A stretch of DNA of 64,000 nucleotides from Paenibacillus solani (GCF_001277345.1 NZ_LIUT01000001.1:2349115-2413114), one strand, 5' to 3'. Numbered from the stretch's first letter, positions 8,931-17,884 are shown. Numbers and translations: made by a program. Notes: generated by a model not told the origin, from the sequence alone.

Positions 8931-10499
8931 TTACTCCGTTTCCAAATATTCTTCAATTTCATTCTTGATCACGGTTACCTGCGGTCCGTAAATCACTTGT
9001 ACACCATTCCCGACAAACACAACCGCTTTTGCTCCAGTTTCCGTAAATGCATCCTTCTGCACCTTATCTTTATCAACGACGGACACTCGAAGCCGTGTAG
9101 CGCAGCAGTCCAAATCTGTAATATTGTCCTTTCCTCCAAGAGCATTCAGAATGGCAATCGATCTGGCATTTCCGGTTTGCGCAGATGCGCTGCTATCTTC
9201 TTTCATACCTGCTTCTTGATCAGCAACAGCTTCATCCTCGCGTCCGGACGTCTTCAGATTCATCTTGACGATCAAGATTCTAAATGTGAAGTAATACAAC
9301 AAGAACCATACTACACCGATGATCGGTACCCATATCCAATTCGTTTTATCATTGCCTTGCAATATTCCGAACAGGATAAAGTCGATGAGTCCACCGGAGA
9401 ACGTCTGACCGATGGTAATCTGTAAGATGTGCGACAACATGAACGCCAGTCCATCAAATACGGCGTGGATGACATACAAGATTGGAGCTACGAACAAGAA
9501 GGAGAACTCCAAAGGCTCCGTAATTCCAGTTAAAAATGAAGTCAGAGCGGCAGATAACATCAGCCCACCAACCACTTTTTTACGTTCCGGTTTAGCCGTA
9601 TGGTAAATAGCCAGTGCTGCACCCATGAGTCCAAACATCATCGTAATAAAACGGCCTGACATAAATCTTGATGTTCCGGAGAAGAATTTCTCGGTTGTCG
9701 GATCCCCTAGTTGTGCGAAAAAGATATTTTGCGTCCCTTCGTAAACTTTACCGCCAACTTCCATAATGCCGCCGATTCCGGTTTGCCAAAAAGGAAGATA
9801 GAAAATGTGATGCAGTCCAAGTGGTCCAAGCATCCGTAATAAGAACCCATAGATGAAAGTACCAATGTAACCGGTTTTGTCGACCAGATTTCCAAGCCCT
9901 GAGATCCCGAGCTGGACTGTTGGCCAGATCAAAAATAGAGCGATTCCAATGAAAATGGCGGCAAAGGACGAAACAATCGGAATAAATCGTGAACCGCCGA
10001 AAAATCCGAGGAACTGAGGAAGCTCTATTTTGTTGTACCGATTATGCAGCCATGCTGTAACCAATCCAACAACGATACCTCCAAGTACGCCTGTCTGTAA
10101 CGTTTGTATCCCTAAGACCATTCCCTGTCCCGCACCTGCGAGATTATCTACAGCAAGCTGCCCGGTATTCACCAGCATGGCATTGATGGATGCATTCATG
10201 ACAAGGTAGGATAAACCCGCAGCCAATCCTGCCGTTCCTTTATCCGCTCTTGCCATCCCCACTGCCACGCCAATAGCAAAGATCAATGCCAGATTATCAA
10301 ATACAATGCTTCCGGCGCTGCTCATGACGGTGAATACTTGCTGCAGCCATTCTATTTGCAGAAATGGATACGATTTGATCGTATTCGCATTCGATAATGC
10401 TCCGCCGATGCCTAATAATAAACCCGCAGCCGGAAGTACGGCAATCGGAAGCATGAAGGACTTACCAAACTTCTGCGCCTTCTCAAAATAACGTTTCAC
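8931..10499 (-). CDS. PTS sugar permease, fused EIIC-EIIB (glucose/maltose/GlcNAc superfamily)
   Basis: 522-residue phosphotransferase permease. Residues 1 to about 400 are the EIIC membrane domain (MLPIAVLPAAGLLLGIGG and GITEPLEFSFLFVAP are family signatures). Residues about 440-522 are EIIB, with the phosphorylation cysteine in DLDCCATRLR. No EIIA domain is present, so a separate EIIA must serve it. Pairing with nanE and a convergent RpiR regulator points to an amino sugar such as ManNAc or MurNAc, but the sequence itself resembles glucose and alpha-glucoside permeases. The start is GTG at 10499, 8 nt after AAGGTGG. Confidence 0.85.
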   Translation of the reverse strand: MKRYFEKAQKFGKSFMLPIAVLPAAGLLLGIGGALSNANTIKSYPFLQIEWLQQVFTVMSSAGSIVFDNLALIFAIGVAVGMARADKGTAGLAAGLSYLVMNASINAMLVNTGQLAVDNLAGAGQGMVLGIQTLQTGVLGGIVVGLVTAWLHNRYNKIELPQFLGFFGGSRFIPIVSSFAAIFIGIALFLIWPTVQLGISGLGNLVDKTGYIGTFIYGFLLRMLGPLGLHHIFYLPFWQTGIGGIMEVGGKVYEGTQNIFFAQLGDPTTEKFFSGTSRFMSGRFITMMFGLMGAALAIYHTAKPERKKVVGGLMLSAALTSFLTGITEPLEFSFLFVAPILYVIHAVFDGLAFMLSHILQITIGQTFSGGLIDFILFGILQGNDKTNWIWVPIIGVVWFLLYYFTFRILIVKMNLKTSGREDEAVADQEAGMKEDSSASAQTGNARSIAILNALGGKDNITDLDCCATRLRVSVVDKDKVQKDAFTETGAKAVVFVGNGVQVIYGPQVTVIKNEIEEYLETE

Positions 10500-10523
10500 T
10501 TAGGCGACCACCTTCCAATAATC

Positions 10524-10565
10524 ATTTTCACAACAATATTAATCATGAAAATGGTTTTCGTCAAG
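10524..10565 (-). promoter_or_regulatory. Sigma-A promoter and candidate RpiR operator of the PTS-nanE operon
   Basis: On the minus strand, TTGACG (10559-10564) and TAATAT (10536-10541) are spaced by 17 bp, a near-consensus promoter. The spacer contains the dyad GAAAA-TGG-TTTTC, and ATTTTCA at 10524-10530 mirrors TGAAAAT at 10546-10552. A repressor bound here would block RNA polymerase. Confidence 0.6.
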
Positions 10566-10731
10566 ACAAAATTTAAATCGCTTTCCTCTCGTATTAGAAA
10601 CTTACGATAGCCTTTGAGTTGAATATTCCCTTTTTGTCTATCCTCTATGCGATACTGTATCTTTGTTTAAGGCTACTTCCTCGGATGGCTGTATTCAGGG
10701 GAATTATCATTAGATATGTGATGGGATCTAG

Positions 10732-10766
10732 TTGACACTCATGAACTAGTACTATATAGTACTAGT
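10732..10766 (+). promoter_or_regulatory. tetR promoter with perfect 22-bp palindromic operator
   Basis: TTGACA (10732-10737), a 17-bp spacer and TATAGT (10755-10760) form a near-perfect sigma-A promoter. A perfect 22-bp palindrome with half-site ACTAGTACTAT covers 10745-10766, spanning the -10 box and ending one base before the ATG. The predicted transcript start falls at or next to the start codon. Confidence 0.75.
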
Positions 10767-11360
10767 ATGGAAAAACTAAGAAAAAGAAAATCGAATCGTG
10801 ATACCGTACTACAAGTTGCCGCACATTTGTTCCTAACAAAAGGCTATCAGCTAACAAGCATGGATGAAATCGTTGACCACTCTAAAGTTTCAAAAACAAA
10901 CATCTATTATCACTTCAAAAGTAAGGAGGATTTGTTGCTACAAATTATGAGCCAGTTTATGATTCATTACCAAGAACGGATTGACACCGTACTGGCGCGA
11001 ACGGACTTGTCCGTCATTGACAAGCTAGGAAGTTTCATCAATGTTATAGCTGAAGATAATACTGGAACTGATTATTTAGCGGGATGTCCATTTATTACCT
11101 TCTATACTCAAGTTTCTAATGACTTGATTAAAGTTCAGGAAATGGTTAAGGATTTCTTCGAACATCAAACCACTTTACTGGAACAACTGTTATCGGAAGC
11201 CATTCAAAATAAAGAATTACCGGAACAAACCCCCATCAAACAAACAGCAGCATTGATTATTTCTTCCATAGAAGGAGGATTGTTCCTCACCAAAGCCACA
11301 AACAACCCCTTGTTGTTAAATAATATCCTTACTTCTGTAGCATTTTTGCTAAAGAAGTAA
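10767..11360 (+). CDS. TetR/AcrR-family transcriptional regulator
   Basis: 197-residue repressor. The TetR HTH is at about residues 10-58 (AAHLFLTKGYQLTSMDEIVD, then KTNIYYHFKSKEDLLLQIM) and a ligand-binding domain follows. No Shine-Dalgarno sequence precedes the ATG, because the operator palindrome occupies that space and the promoter would start the mRNA at the ATG, so translation may be leaderless. The HTH needs the full N-terminus, so a later start is unlikely. A degenerate copy of the operator lies before the next gene at 11374-11396, so it probably represses itself and the fusion gene. Confidence 0.88.
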   Translation: MEKLRKRKSNRDTVLQVAAHLFLTKGYQLTSMDEIVDHSKVSKTNIYYHFKSKEDLLLQIMSQFMIHYQERIDTVLARTDLSVIDKLGSFINVIAEDNTGTDYLAGCPFITFYTQVSNDLIKVQEMVKDFFEHQTTLLEQLLSEAIQNKELPEQTPIKQTAALIISSIEGGLFLTKATNNPLLLNNILTSVAFLLKK

Positions 11361-11373
11361 TTTTTTTCTCATT

Positions 11374-11396
11374 ACTAGTACTAATCAGTACTATAT
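11374..11396 (+). promoter_or_regulatory. Second TetR operator, upstream of the SDR-hydrolase gene
   Basis: TAGTACT (11376-11382) and AGTACTA (11387-11393) form a dyad that closely copies the palindrome at 10745-10766. It ends 20 bp before the ATG at 11417 and 3 bp before the AAAGGAG ribosome binding site (11398-11404). Confidence 0.65.
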
Positions 11397-11416
11397 CAAA
11401 GGAGTAAATTTATAAC

Positions 11417-13237
11417 ATGAATATATTTTTGACAGGCGGGACAGGTTTTATCGGAAAACAGATCATAAAGCTTATTCCAAAACATCATCGCACCATTGTT
11501 TTAGTTCGTTCCATCAACAAATTCAATAAATTGGTAGACTCCTTAGTGCCCACTGGACAACAAAATGTGGTTCCCGTCTTGGGCGACCTTACACAGCCGA
11601 ACCTGGGTTTAAAGGGAAATGACCTACACCTTGTCATGGATGCCGATATCATTATTCATGCAGGTGGCCCTATGAATATAGAACTGGATCAAGGCACAGC
11701 AGAACGGGTCTTTCTACAAGCCTCCAAGGAAATCGCCGCAATTGCTCAATTGGTTCATCAGAAAAAAGCTTTGAAGCAATTCATACACATAGTCGGATTT
11801 ATGAGCCCTTATAACGAGGAGAATTTCTCAGACGATCAGACGGGCTTCCATCTAGAGAAAGCCCCACCCTATGAACAAATGAAATTCAAAGCGGATATGT
11901 ATATTCGACAAACCATGCGTGATCTAGGCATACCTTTGTCTGTCGTTAACCCCGGCGTCGTAATCGGAGATTCCGTAACGGGAAAGACAGAGCAGCTCGG
12001 CGGTTTAAGTATTTTGGTCGATTCCACGAGGAGAAAACTAATGCCTCTCGTCCCTGGAGGAAAAGAATACTGGATTCCTATGGTTCATGTGGATCATGTT
12101 GCTTCTTTGGTTTCTGCCTTAGTTGAGGAGGATCAGCCAGAAAACAACACGTACTTTTTGCTGGATGAGAAATATAATACCCCTAATATGAAGGAACTCG
12201 TTACAGCAATCGCAAAAGAAGTTCGTGTAAAACCTCCTGTAGGCGCAGTTTCACTAAAATTAATGAAAAGTTTACTTCGTTTGGGAGGAGGGAACTTAGT
12301 GAAAATCCCTGAAGCCTCCATGGATTTTATTGTGAAACCAGATTTCCCTACCAAGTCAAAAACAGATATGAGTGTTAAACACAATTTGAATGTATCGCTT
12401 CAACAAACTATCCTGCCATTTGTTATTACTGACTTGGACCATCGTTTATCCCATAAGGATTCAACCCTCCCCGATAGATTCCACAATAGCCGAATTGGGA
12501 ATTTGACTGCACTAGTTAGGGAGGGAATTGGAATACCGATTATCATGCTCCATGGTACATTTTCTGGGGCGGATTGCCTCATTCCATTGGCAAACTCCTT
12601 GCCTCAAAGGCCGATTTGGCTTGTAGATCTGCCTGGTTTTGGGCGTACACCTTATCACCACAATCCCCAAACGATGGTTGGTTACATTAATTCCGTTGTT
12701 GATTTGATCCTTAGCTTTCAATCACAGGTTATCTTGGTTGGACACTCTTTTGGGGGATTGGTCGCAGCACAAGCAGCAGGACTAATTCAAGAGAGACTCC
12801 ATAAGTTAATTCTCTTACAACCGGTCTTACAACCAGCACCTTACATATATCGTTCTCCCAAAGTAACAAAGTTCTTTTTATCACTGATGAATGAATCGAT
12901 GTTCAAAAGAAGGCTCTTGGCAAACGGAAGCTTTGTAAATGAGAAGGAGATCCCCGAGTCCTATTTAAATTACGTAATGGAAGATTTGGAGTCGCCTCGA
13001 GTTAGAACATCTTCAGCGGAAGTTATGGCTGCTATTTCAACCCCCCATTCGATTCAAGCGAATCCTGACGAGATTGATTTGAACAAGCTCAACATCCTTT
13101 GGGGAGATAAAGATTTGGAGTATTCTGTTCCGGATGAATGGAGCCGCAAACCAATCACTCACTTACCGTTAGGACATCAATTTCCTATTTCTCACCCGGA
13201 AATAACTGCACAATGGATTCAAAAATGGATTCAATAA
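11417..13237 (+). CDS. Fusion protein: NAD(P)-binding extended SDR plus alpha/beta hydrolase
   Basis: 606-residue two-domain protein. Residues 1 to about 325 are an extended SDR/epimerase-like domain of the thioester-reductase or male-sterility type: TGGTGFIG dinucleotide loop at 6-13 and a YxxxK pair at Y152/K156. Residues about 365-606 are an alpha/beta hydrolase with an intact triad: S444 in GHSFGG, D564 or D566 in WGDKD, and H587 in LGHQF. The join is in frame with no sign of error. The combination suggests that an ester or thioester substrate is cleaved and its product reduced, but the compound is unknown. A good ribosome binding site (AAAGGAG) precedes the ATG. Control by the adjacent TetR is likely. 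Confidence 0.8.
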   Translation: MNIFLTGGTGFIGKQIIKLIPKHHRTIVLVRSINKFNKLVDSLVPTGQQNVVPVLGDLTQPNLGLKGNDLHLVMDADIIIHAGGPMNIELDQGTAERVFLQASKEIAAIAQLVHQKKALKQFIHIVGFMSPYNEENFSDDQTGFHLEKAPPYEQMKFKADMYIRQTMRDLGIPLSVVNPGVVIGDSVTGKTEQLGGLSILVDSTRRKLMPLVPGGKEYWIPMVHVDHVASLVSALVEEDQPENNTYFLLDEKYNTPNMKELVTAIAKEVRVKPPVGAVSLKLMKSLLRLGGGNLVKIPEASMDFIVKPDFPTKSKTDMSVKHNLNVSLQQTILPFVITDLDHRLSHKDSTLPDRFHNSRIGNLTALVREGIGIPIIMLHGTFSGADCLIPLANSLPQRPIWLVDLPGFGRTPYHHNPQTMVGYINSVVDLILSFQSQVILVGHSFGGLVAAQAAGLIQERLHKLILLQPVLQPAPYIYRSPKVTKFFLSLMNESMFKRRLLANGSFVNEKEIPESYLNYVMEDLESPRVRTSSAEVMAAISTPHSIQANPDEIDLNKLNILWGDKDLEYSVPDEWSRKPITHLPLGHQFPISHPEITAQWIQKWIQ

Positions 13238-13338
13238 AAACTGGACCTTAGTCGAGGTTCGCTACCTGCCGAGGACGGTTTTCGAATGCCGGAGATTTTC
13301 GTACAATAAAGGGAAGATTTACGGAGGAGCGATTGATC

Positions 13339-14085
13339 ATGAATTATGAGCAAGAAATACAGAAGGAAATTGCCGATTGGGAACAAACCCTGTTCAAACC
13401 GCCAGGATGGCTGGAAAAAACATCGAAAAGCATCGGCAGTCGGATCAATCATTGGATTCCGCCGAAAGTGCATAGCATCATTACGACCACCATTCGATCA
13501 ATCGTGCGCACAGCTCTCTTCGGTGCGGAATATACGCCTAGCCGTCCAGTGCAAAAAAGACTACAGCTGGAGTCCGCTGACCAAGAAGCTAAAGAGTTAT
13601 TTGCCCTCTATCAAAAAATCGCGGTCGCCGAAGGCGCTGGTACGGGAGCTGGCGGCATGATGCTCAGCATGGTCGATTTCCCGGCACTAATTGCCATCAA
13701 AATGAAATTTCTGTTTGAGATGGCACATGTTTATGGTTATGACACCAAACACTTCTCCGAGCGTGTATTTATTCTTAAGGTATTTCAGATGACTTTCTCT
13801 GGGCCGGAAAACCGTGCCCGTCTGCTCGATTCTATCAAGCGTTGGCATATTGAGAAGGAGCAATGGCATTCTGAAGCGGAGTATTCCAAGAATATGGACT
13901 GGGAGACCTTTCAGATCGAGTATCGCGACGCCATGGACTTTCGGAAAATGCTGCAGATGGTGCCAGGCATCGGTGCCATCGCAGGTGCATGGGCAAATTA
14001 CTCCATTCTTGAGGAGCTGCGTGAATTCGCCATGAATGCTTACCGCCTGCGCAGATTGCACGATGATCTCGGGTCTATGGATTAA
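13339..14085 (+). CDS. EcsC family protein
   Basis: 248-residue EcsC-family protein. The family signature VAEGAGTGAGGMMLSMVDFPALIAIKM lies at about residues 96-122; its glycine-rich first half could be membrane-associated. B. subtilis EcsC is encoded beside the EcsAB ABC transporter, but no such genes are here. The ATG at 13339 has GGAGGAG 9 nt upstream. It lies 101 bp after the SDR-hydrolase gene on the same strand and may be cotranscribed. Molecular function is unknown. Confidence 0.8.
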   Translation: MNYEQEIQKEIADWEQTLFKPPGWLEKTSKSIGSRINHWIPPKVHSIITTTIRSIVRTALFGAEYTPSRPVQKRLQLESADQEAKELFALYQKIAVAEGAGTGAGGMMLSMVDFPALIAIKMKFLFEMAHVYGYDTKHFSERVFILKVFQMTFSGPENRARLLDSIKRWHIEKEQWHSEAEYSKNMDWETFQIEYRDAMDFRKMLQMVPGIGAIAGAWANYSILEELREFAMNAYRLRRLHDDLGSMD

Positions 14086-14729
14086 TTATAGAGGGATGAA
14101 TCGCTCCCTTGCATGGTCTGCATCATGACATCGTAATATTGAGAATCGTCAGTCAGGAAGTAGCGATACCACGCTTCTAATGTTTCATGATGGAACAAAT
14201 CCAACAGCTTAATAACCTCGCGTGCTAGTAATAATCCGCCGGCAGCACTGGTCGTGATCAGGTTGCCGTCTACAACGATCTTCTCATTTCTGTAGCAAGC
14301 AGCGCCCTCGTATGCGGGGCAGCATATAGCCAAATACTCCAGACTGTTGCTCATATGTTGACGATGATTTAATATACCGGCATTGGCGAGCGCAGCGGTT
14401 GCTCCGCATATTGCAGCAACATTGCCGCCTGCATCAAGCAGTTGTTTTGCTTTTGCAACAATGGGTGTATGTTCGGGAACATGCCATTGGTCTGCCCCTG
14501 GCAGGAGCAATATAGCGGTGCTTTCAAGGGTGATCTCTTCTATCGTTGTATCAGGCAGGATCGTCATTCCACCCTTGGTTGTTATGGGAGATTTGGTAGC
14601 GCCCACCGTTTTAACGGGGATACGCCCCTTTCGATTTTTAAAATATTGACCTGAGTTGAGCTCTGCAATGACATAACCAAGCTCTCAATCGGCCATCGTA
14701 TCCAGTACATAAACATAAGCGTATTTCAT
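14082..14729 (-). pseudogene. DJ-1/PfpI (type 1 glutamine amidotransferase-like) gene with an in-frame stop at codon 15
   Basis: From an ATG at 14729 with a strong AGGAGG site, the frame reads MKYAYVYVLDTMAD, then TGA (14685-14687), then ELGYVIAELNSGQYF and a normal remainder. Relatives normally have Trp before this Glu, so one G-to-A change (TGG to TGA) explains the stop. The rest is intact for about 200 residues, with the nucleophile elbow AICGATAALANAG and the ending QGSDSSLYN. It could be a recent pseudogene, a sequencing error, or a shortened product from a GTG at 14606. The stop overlaps the tail of the convergent EcsC gene. Confidence 0.8.
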
Positions 14730-14979
14730 ATATTCCTCCTTGATGATTTAGGTTTCATCGTCATCTATCCGAATTAATCCGATTTTGCGTGTTGTTCTCC
14801 CTCCTACATCTGATAATACAGGTCTAATGTGGACATCAGTATGTCGGTGTTCCTCTGAGTTGCCTCTCCTTCTATCGATTTCGAATAGAATTTGTTAGTA
14901 AATCTTGTTCATTTCGAGATTGTTCAGCTCAAGATTATCGGATATGATATATGTACTACTTATTAGAGGTGTACTACAT

Positions 14980-15513
14980 ATGAAAAAGACTTTAGCCCTA
15001 CTCATCATGTTGGCATTATTTATTCTGCCATCGCAGGCCTTGGCCGCCCCCCAAGTCAAAATGTCTACTTCCGAGGTAAACAAAATCTACTTCGAGGAGT
15101 ACAATGTCAGGCTGAAACAGGTGAAGAGCAACATAAGCAAAATTAAAGCTCCAGTGTGCCAAAACGTAGCTTCACTCTCGAGCCAGTACAAGCAATTAAC
15201 AACGAATTACAATAATCTCAAGAAATCCAAGGCCGACAAAACAGCACTAAACCAAGCCAAGACAGCACTTGATAAGTCCAAGAAGAGTCTTAGTGAAGCT
15301 AAGAAAGCCTGTAGTATCAAGACTGCTGAGCTGAAAAAAGCTGCCAATAACGATTTAAAAGAAATCACCAAATTTAAAACTTCAACCGTCAAAGAGCTGA
15401 TAAATGATTACAATAAAGGCAGTATTACTTCGAATCAGTTCAATGAGCGCATGCTGAATCTCGTAAAGCATGTAAATGATTACTTCTCGGCTATTCTGGA
15501 AGAGACTGAGTAA
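14980..15513 (+). CDS. Small secreted Lys-rich coiled-coil protein
   Basis: 177-residue protein with a clear Sec signal peptide (MKKTLALLIMLALFILPSQ, cleavage near ALA-AP). The mature part is almost all charged helix with heptad-like Leu/Lys spacing (KTALDKSKKSLSEAKKA at about 90-106). It has just two cysteines, in APVCQN and KKACSIK, which could form one disulfide. The ATG at 14980 follows AGAGGTG at 8 nt. I recognise no family. A wall- or surface-associated role is inferred from composition only. Confidence 0.65.
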   Translation: MKKTLALLIMLALFILPSQALAAPQVKMSTSEVNKIYFEEYNVRLKQVKSNISKIKAPVCQNVASLSSQYKQLTTNYNNLKKSKADKTALNQAKTALDKSKKSLSEAKKACSIKTAELKKAANNDLKEITKFKTSTVKELINDYNKGSITSNQFNERMLNLVKHVNDYFSAILEETE

Positions 15514-15584
15514 ATCCCTATAAACTGTTTACTGTCCTTCTATTCCGCTATCCTATCCGAACACAATCTCATTTGATCTTCCTC

Positions 15585-15619
15585 GGAAGCCTTGTCCTCA
15601 GTTTGGTGACAAGGCTTCC
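15585..15619 (+). terminator. Stem-loop after the secreted protein gene
   Basis: GGAAGCCTTGTC (15585-15596) and GACAAGGCTTCC (15608-15619) form a perfect 12-bp stem. The following T-run is weak, so termination is probable but not certain. Confidence 0.5.
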
Positions 15620-15630
15620 ATCGTTCAATA

Positions 15631-15657
15631 ACAAAAAGCCGCGATTCCATTCGCGAC
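15631..15657 (-). terminator. Terminator of the 15731-16762 gene pair
   Basis: On the minus strand, GTCGCGA and TCGCGGC form a stem followed by TTTTTGTT. It is one of several very similar terminators in this window. Confidence 0.7.
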
Positions 15658-15730
15658 TTGTGTCCCATCATATTCTCGTCATCCACGCTTTGCGCAGCGT
15701 TAATACCACGTATGCTATGAACTTTCGATC

Positions 15731-16195
15731 TTAATACTCTCCTTTTATTACAAAGAACGAGCCCCGAATGGTTCCGGCTAATTTAGACTTCTGTCTTGCA
15801 AACTTAAACTTCCCTTCCAGCTCCTCGGGTACCTCCATCCCTTCCGAAAGCTTAAAGCCAACGGCCCGCTTCTTAGGATCATCAACCGTATACATGACAT
15901 TGAGTCCGAGACCATCCTCATAAAAAACATAGGAAAATTGAATGTTCTCCACTTGAAAACGGGATGTTTCTAATGGTTTTGCCGCAAACGCAAGATCACG
16001 TTCTTCTTTCAAAATGCGGTTAACATAATCAAGGGTCTCTTGGCTTTCACTGGCGGGTACAACTGTAAATTCATGCTTATATTTGTTCATAAAATAACGG
16101 GCTTCATTCGCTCGTAAACCAGCAAGAGCCTCTGCTACAGGCGATGACTCTAAACCAGCTGTAGACACATTCTTAAAGTCAACGATATAGGACAT
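15731..16195 (-). CDS. Conserved hypothetical protein
   Basis: 154-residue soluble protein, MSYIVDFKNVSTAGLESSPV to GSFFVIKGEY. I do not recognise its family. It has no signal peptide or membrane segment, mixed alpha/beta composition and no cysteines. The ATG at 16195 lies 11 nt after AGGAGG; a TTG at 16201 is the other option. It lies 87 bp downstream of the GyrI-like gene on the same strand and shares its terminator, so the two are probably cotranscribed under the divergent WYL regulator. Confidence 0.6.
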   Translation of the reverse strand: MSYIVDFKNVSTAGLESSPVAEALAGLRANEARYFMNKYKHEFTVVPASESQETLDYVNRILKEERDLAFAAKPLETSRFQVENIQFSYVFYEDGLGLNVMYTVDDPKKRAVGFKLSEGMEVPEELEGKFKFARQKSKLAGTIRGSFFVIKGEY

Positions 16196-16282
16196 GTTCA
16201 ATCATTCCTCCTAAAAGTTTTGCGAGTTTTACTTCTTAATCGTACTTCGCGTAAAACTCGCCTTGAATGCATTATTAATTCA

Positions 16283-16762
16283 TTATTTCTTTACGACTGG
16301 AATCCATAATTCACCAATGACCAAGCCATTCTGATGTTCCATTTCAACGGTTGCATTCGGCCCACCAACATAAGCGAAATTTGTAGCTTCCGGCAGAACT
16401 TGACCAAATGCAATGCCAGTCAGCTTGTTGCTCAACTCTTCGGCAGAATTCCCTTCCCCTTTGACGACAAGATATTCCCCCTTAGGAAATTGAATGACTC
16501 TGGTGGCTTCCGGTAACGATGCCTTAGACATGACACCAGCATAAAACATCATCTTGTTATTCACCGCTTCGTTCACTGCGAAAATGTAGTCATTGTCGGC
16601 CACACCTTTTAAAGTGTCAAGCGTTCCATCTTCTTTGACTGCCGACCAAAAGTCTGCCTTTTCCTTGTTTATACCAGCATAGTCTGTGTAATGGCTCTTA
16701 AGCTCAGTTCCAATTCCTAATACGATAAAGCTGTCTTTTTCTTCAAGCGTATATTCTGCCAT
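16283..16762 (-). CDS. GyrI-like / effector-binding domain protein
   Basis: 159-residue stand-alone GyrI-like small-molecule-binding domain of the kind fused to AraC or BmrR regulators. It begins MAEYTLEEKDSFIVLGIGTE and ends NGLVIGELWIPVVKK, the usual C-terminal strand with its conserved Glu. The ATG at 16762 follows AAGGAAGG at 8 nt. It is divergent from the WYL regulator at 16873; this pair is common in Bacilli and suggests the regulator controls it. Confidence 0.75.
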   Translation of the reverse strand: MAEYTLEEKDSFIVLGIGTELKSHYTDYAGINKEKADFWSAVKEDGTLDTLKGVADNDYIFAVNEAVNNKMMFYAGVMSKASLPEATRVIQFPKGEYLVVKGEGNSAEELSNKLTGIAFGQVLPEATNFAYVGGPNATVEMEHQNGLVIGELWIPVVKK

Positions 16763-16872
16763 GTTCAAAACCTTCCTTTGTTTTAAATTTACCAAATGAT
16801 TTGTCTTTTCACTTGATAGGTTTATAATATCCTTAAATCATGTCAAAAAATGATACTGTTTAGGGGGCCCCT

Positions 16873-17835
16873 ATGAAAAAAGTTGAACGGATTAATGTCA
16901 TCATGCGGTATATCAACAACCGTGCCCACTTTTCCATTTCTGAAATCATGCGAGAATTTAACATCTCTCGTTCGACAGCTATTCGGGATATCCGGGAGAT
17001 CGAAGCTATGGGGATGCCGCTTGTCGCTGAAGTTGGGCGGGATGGCGGTTATTTTGTCATGAATAACTCCGTCCTGCCCACAGTCCGCTTTACTGACACT
17101 GAAATTAAAGCTTTGTTTATTGCCTTTATGGCTACAAGAAATCAACAGCTCCCTTATTTAAAGAGTCGTCATTCTTTAGCTGAAAAGTTACTTGGGCTTA
17201 TCTCAGAAAACCAGCAAGATGCCCTTGTTCTTTTAAATCAAATATTACTGTTCGAAGGGACCAATCCCAATAATCCCGACTTGCTTGATCTGTCAGACCT
17301 GCCCCATCCGATGCTAGAAAAACTCATCCAAATTATTCTGCTCGACAGCTGTTTATTGGTTTCCATCCAAGAAGAGAAAGAAATAAAATCGTATCCCATT
17401 TATCTCCTGCACCTATATCGGGAGAAGAGTTTATGGTTAATTGAAGGTTTTGACTTGGAGGAAGAAAAGAGACGGATTATTCCTGTCGATAATCTCACCC
17501 ATGTAGAACGATTCCAGACGAAAAAAAAAGTAAGCAAGAAAAAGATTTTAGAACAGCTCAGCAAACAGGAAGAAGCCACTAATCTTGTCCTTGAGCTTGG
17601 ATCTAAGGCGATTGCCCAGTTCAAGAAATACCATCCTTTAAAGTTTTCAATTGCCTATACAAATCCTTACCAAACCACTGCCATTCTTAAAACTTTTATC
17701 CATGTGGATCACGCAGAAGAATTATCCGAAATCATTAATTGGCTGCTTTTTCTAGGTGAAGATATTGCGGTCAGGGAGATGCCAGATGCCGTCTTAGCGG
17801 GTTTACAAAAGAGATTAAGTTTATTCTGCCCATAA
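16873..17835 (+). CDS. YafY-type transcriptional regulator (HTH plus WYL domain)
   Basis: 320-residue regulator. The winged HTH_11 is at about residues 5-60 (FSISEIMREFNISRSTAIRD, then GMPLVAEVGRDGGYF) and the WYL domain at about 140-225, with the degenerate core SLWLIEGFDLEEEKRRI in place of the usual WYLIG. WYL domains bind nucleic acids or small ligands. It is divergent from the GyrI-like gene, with about 110 bp of shared control region. Confidence 0.8.
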   Translation: MKKVERINVIMRYINNRAHFSISEIMREFNISRSTAIRDIREIEAMGMPLVAEVGRDGGYFVMNNSVLPTVRFTDTEIKALFIAFMATRNQQLPYLKSRHSLAEKLLGLISENQQDALVLLNQILLFEGTNPNNPDLLDLSDLPHPMLEKLIQIILLDSCLLVSIQEEKEIKSYPIYLLHLYREKSLWLIEGFDLEEEKRRIIPVDNLTHVERFQTKKKVSKKKILEQLSKQEEATNLVLELGSKAIAQFKKYHPLKFSIAYTNPYQTTAILKTFIHVDHAEELSEIINWLLFLGEDIAVREMPDAVLAGLQKRLSLFCP

Positions 17836-17884
17836 GCAGGCCAAGGGAAACGATGAACTTGCTGAATAGAAGAGCTTTTGTCAT

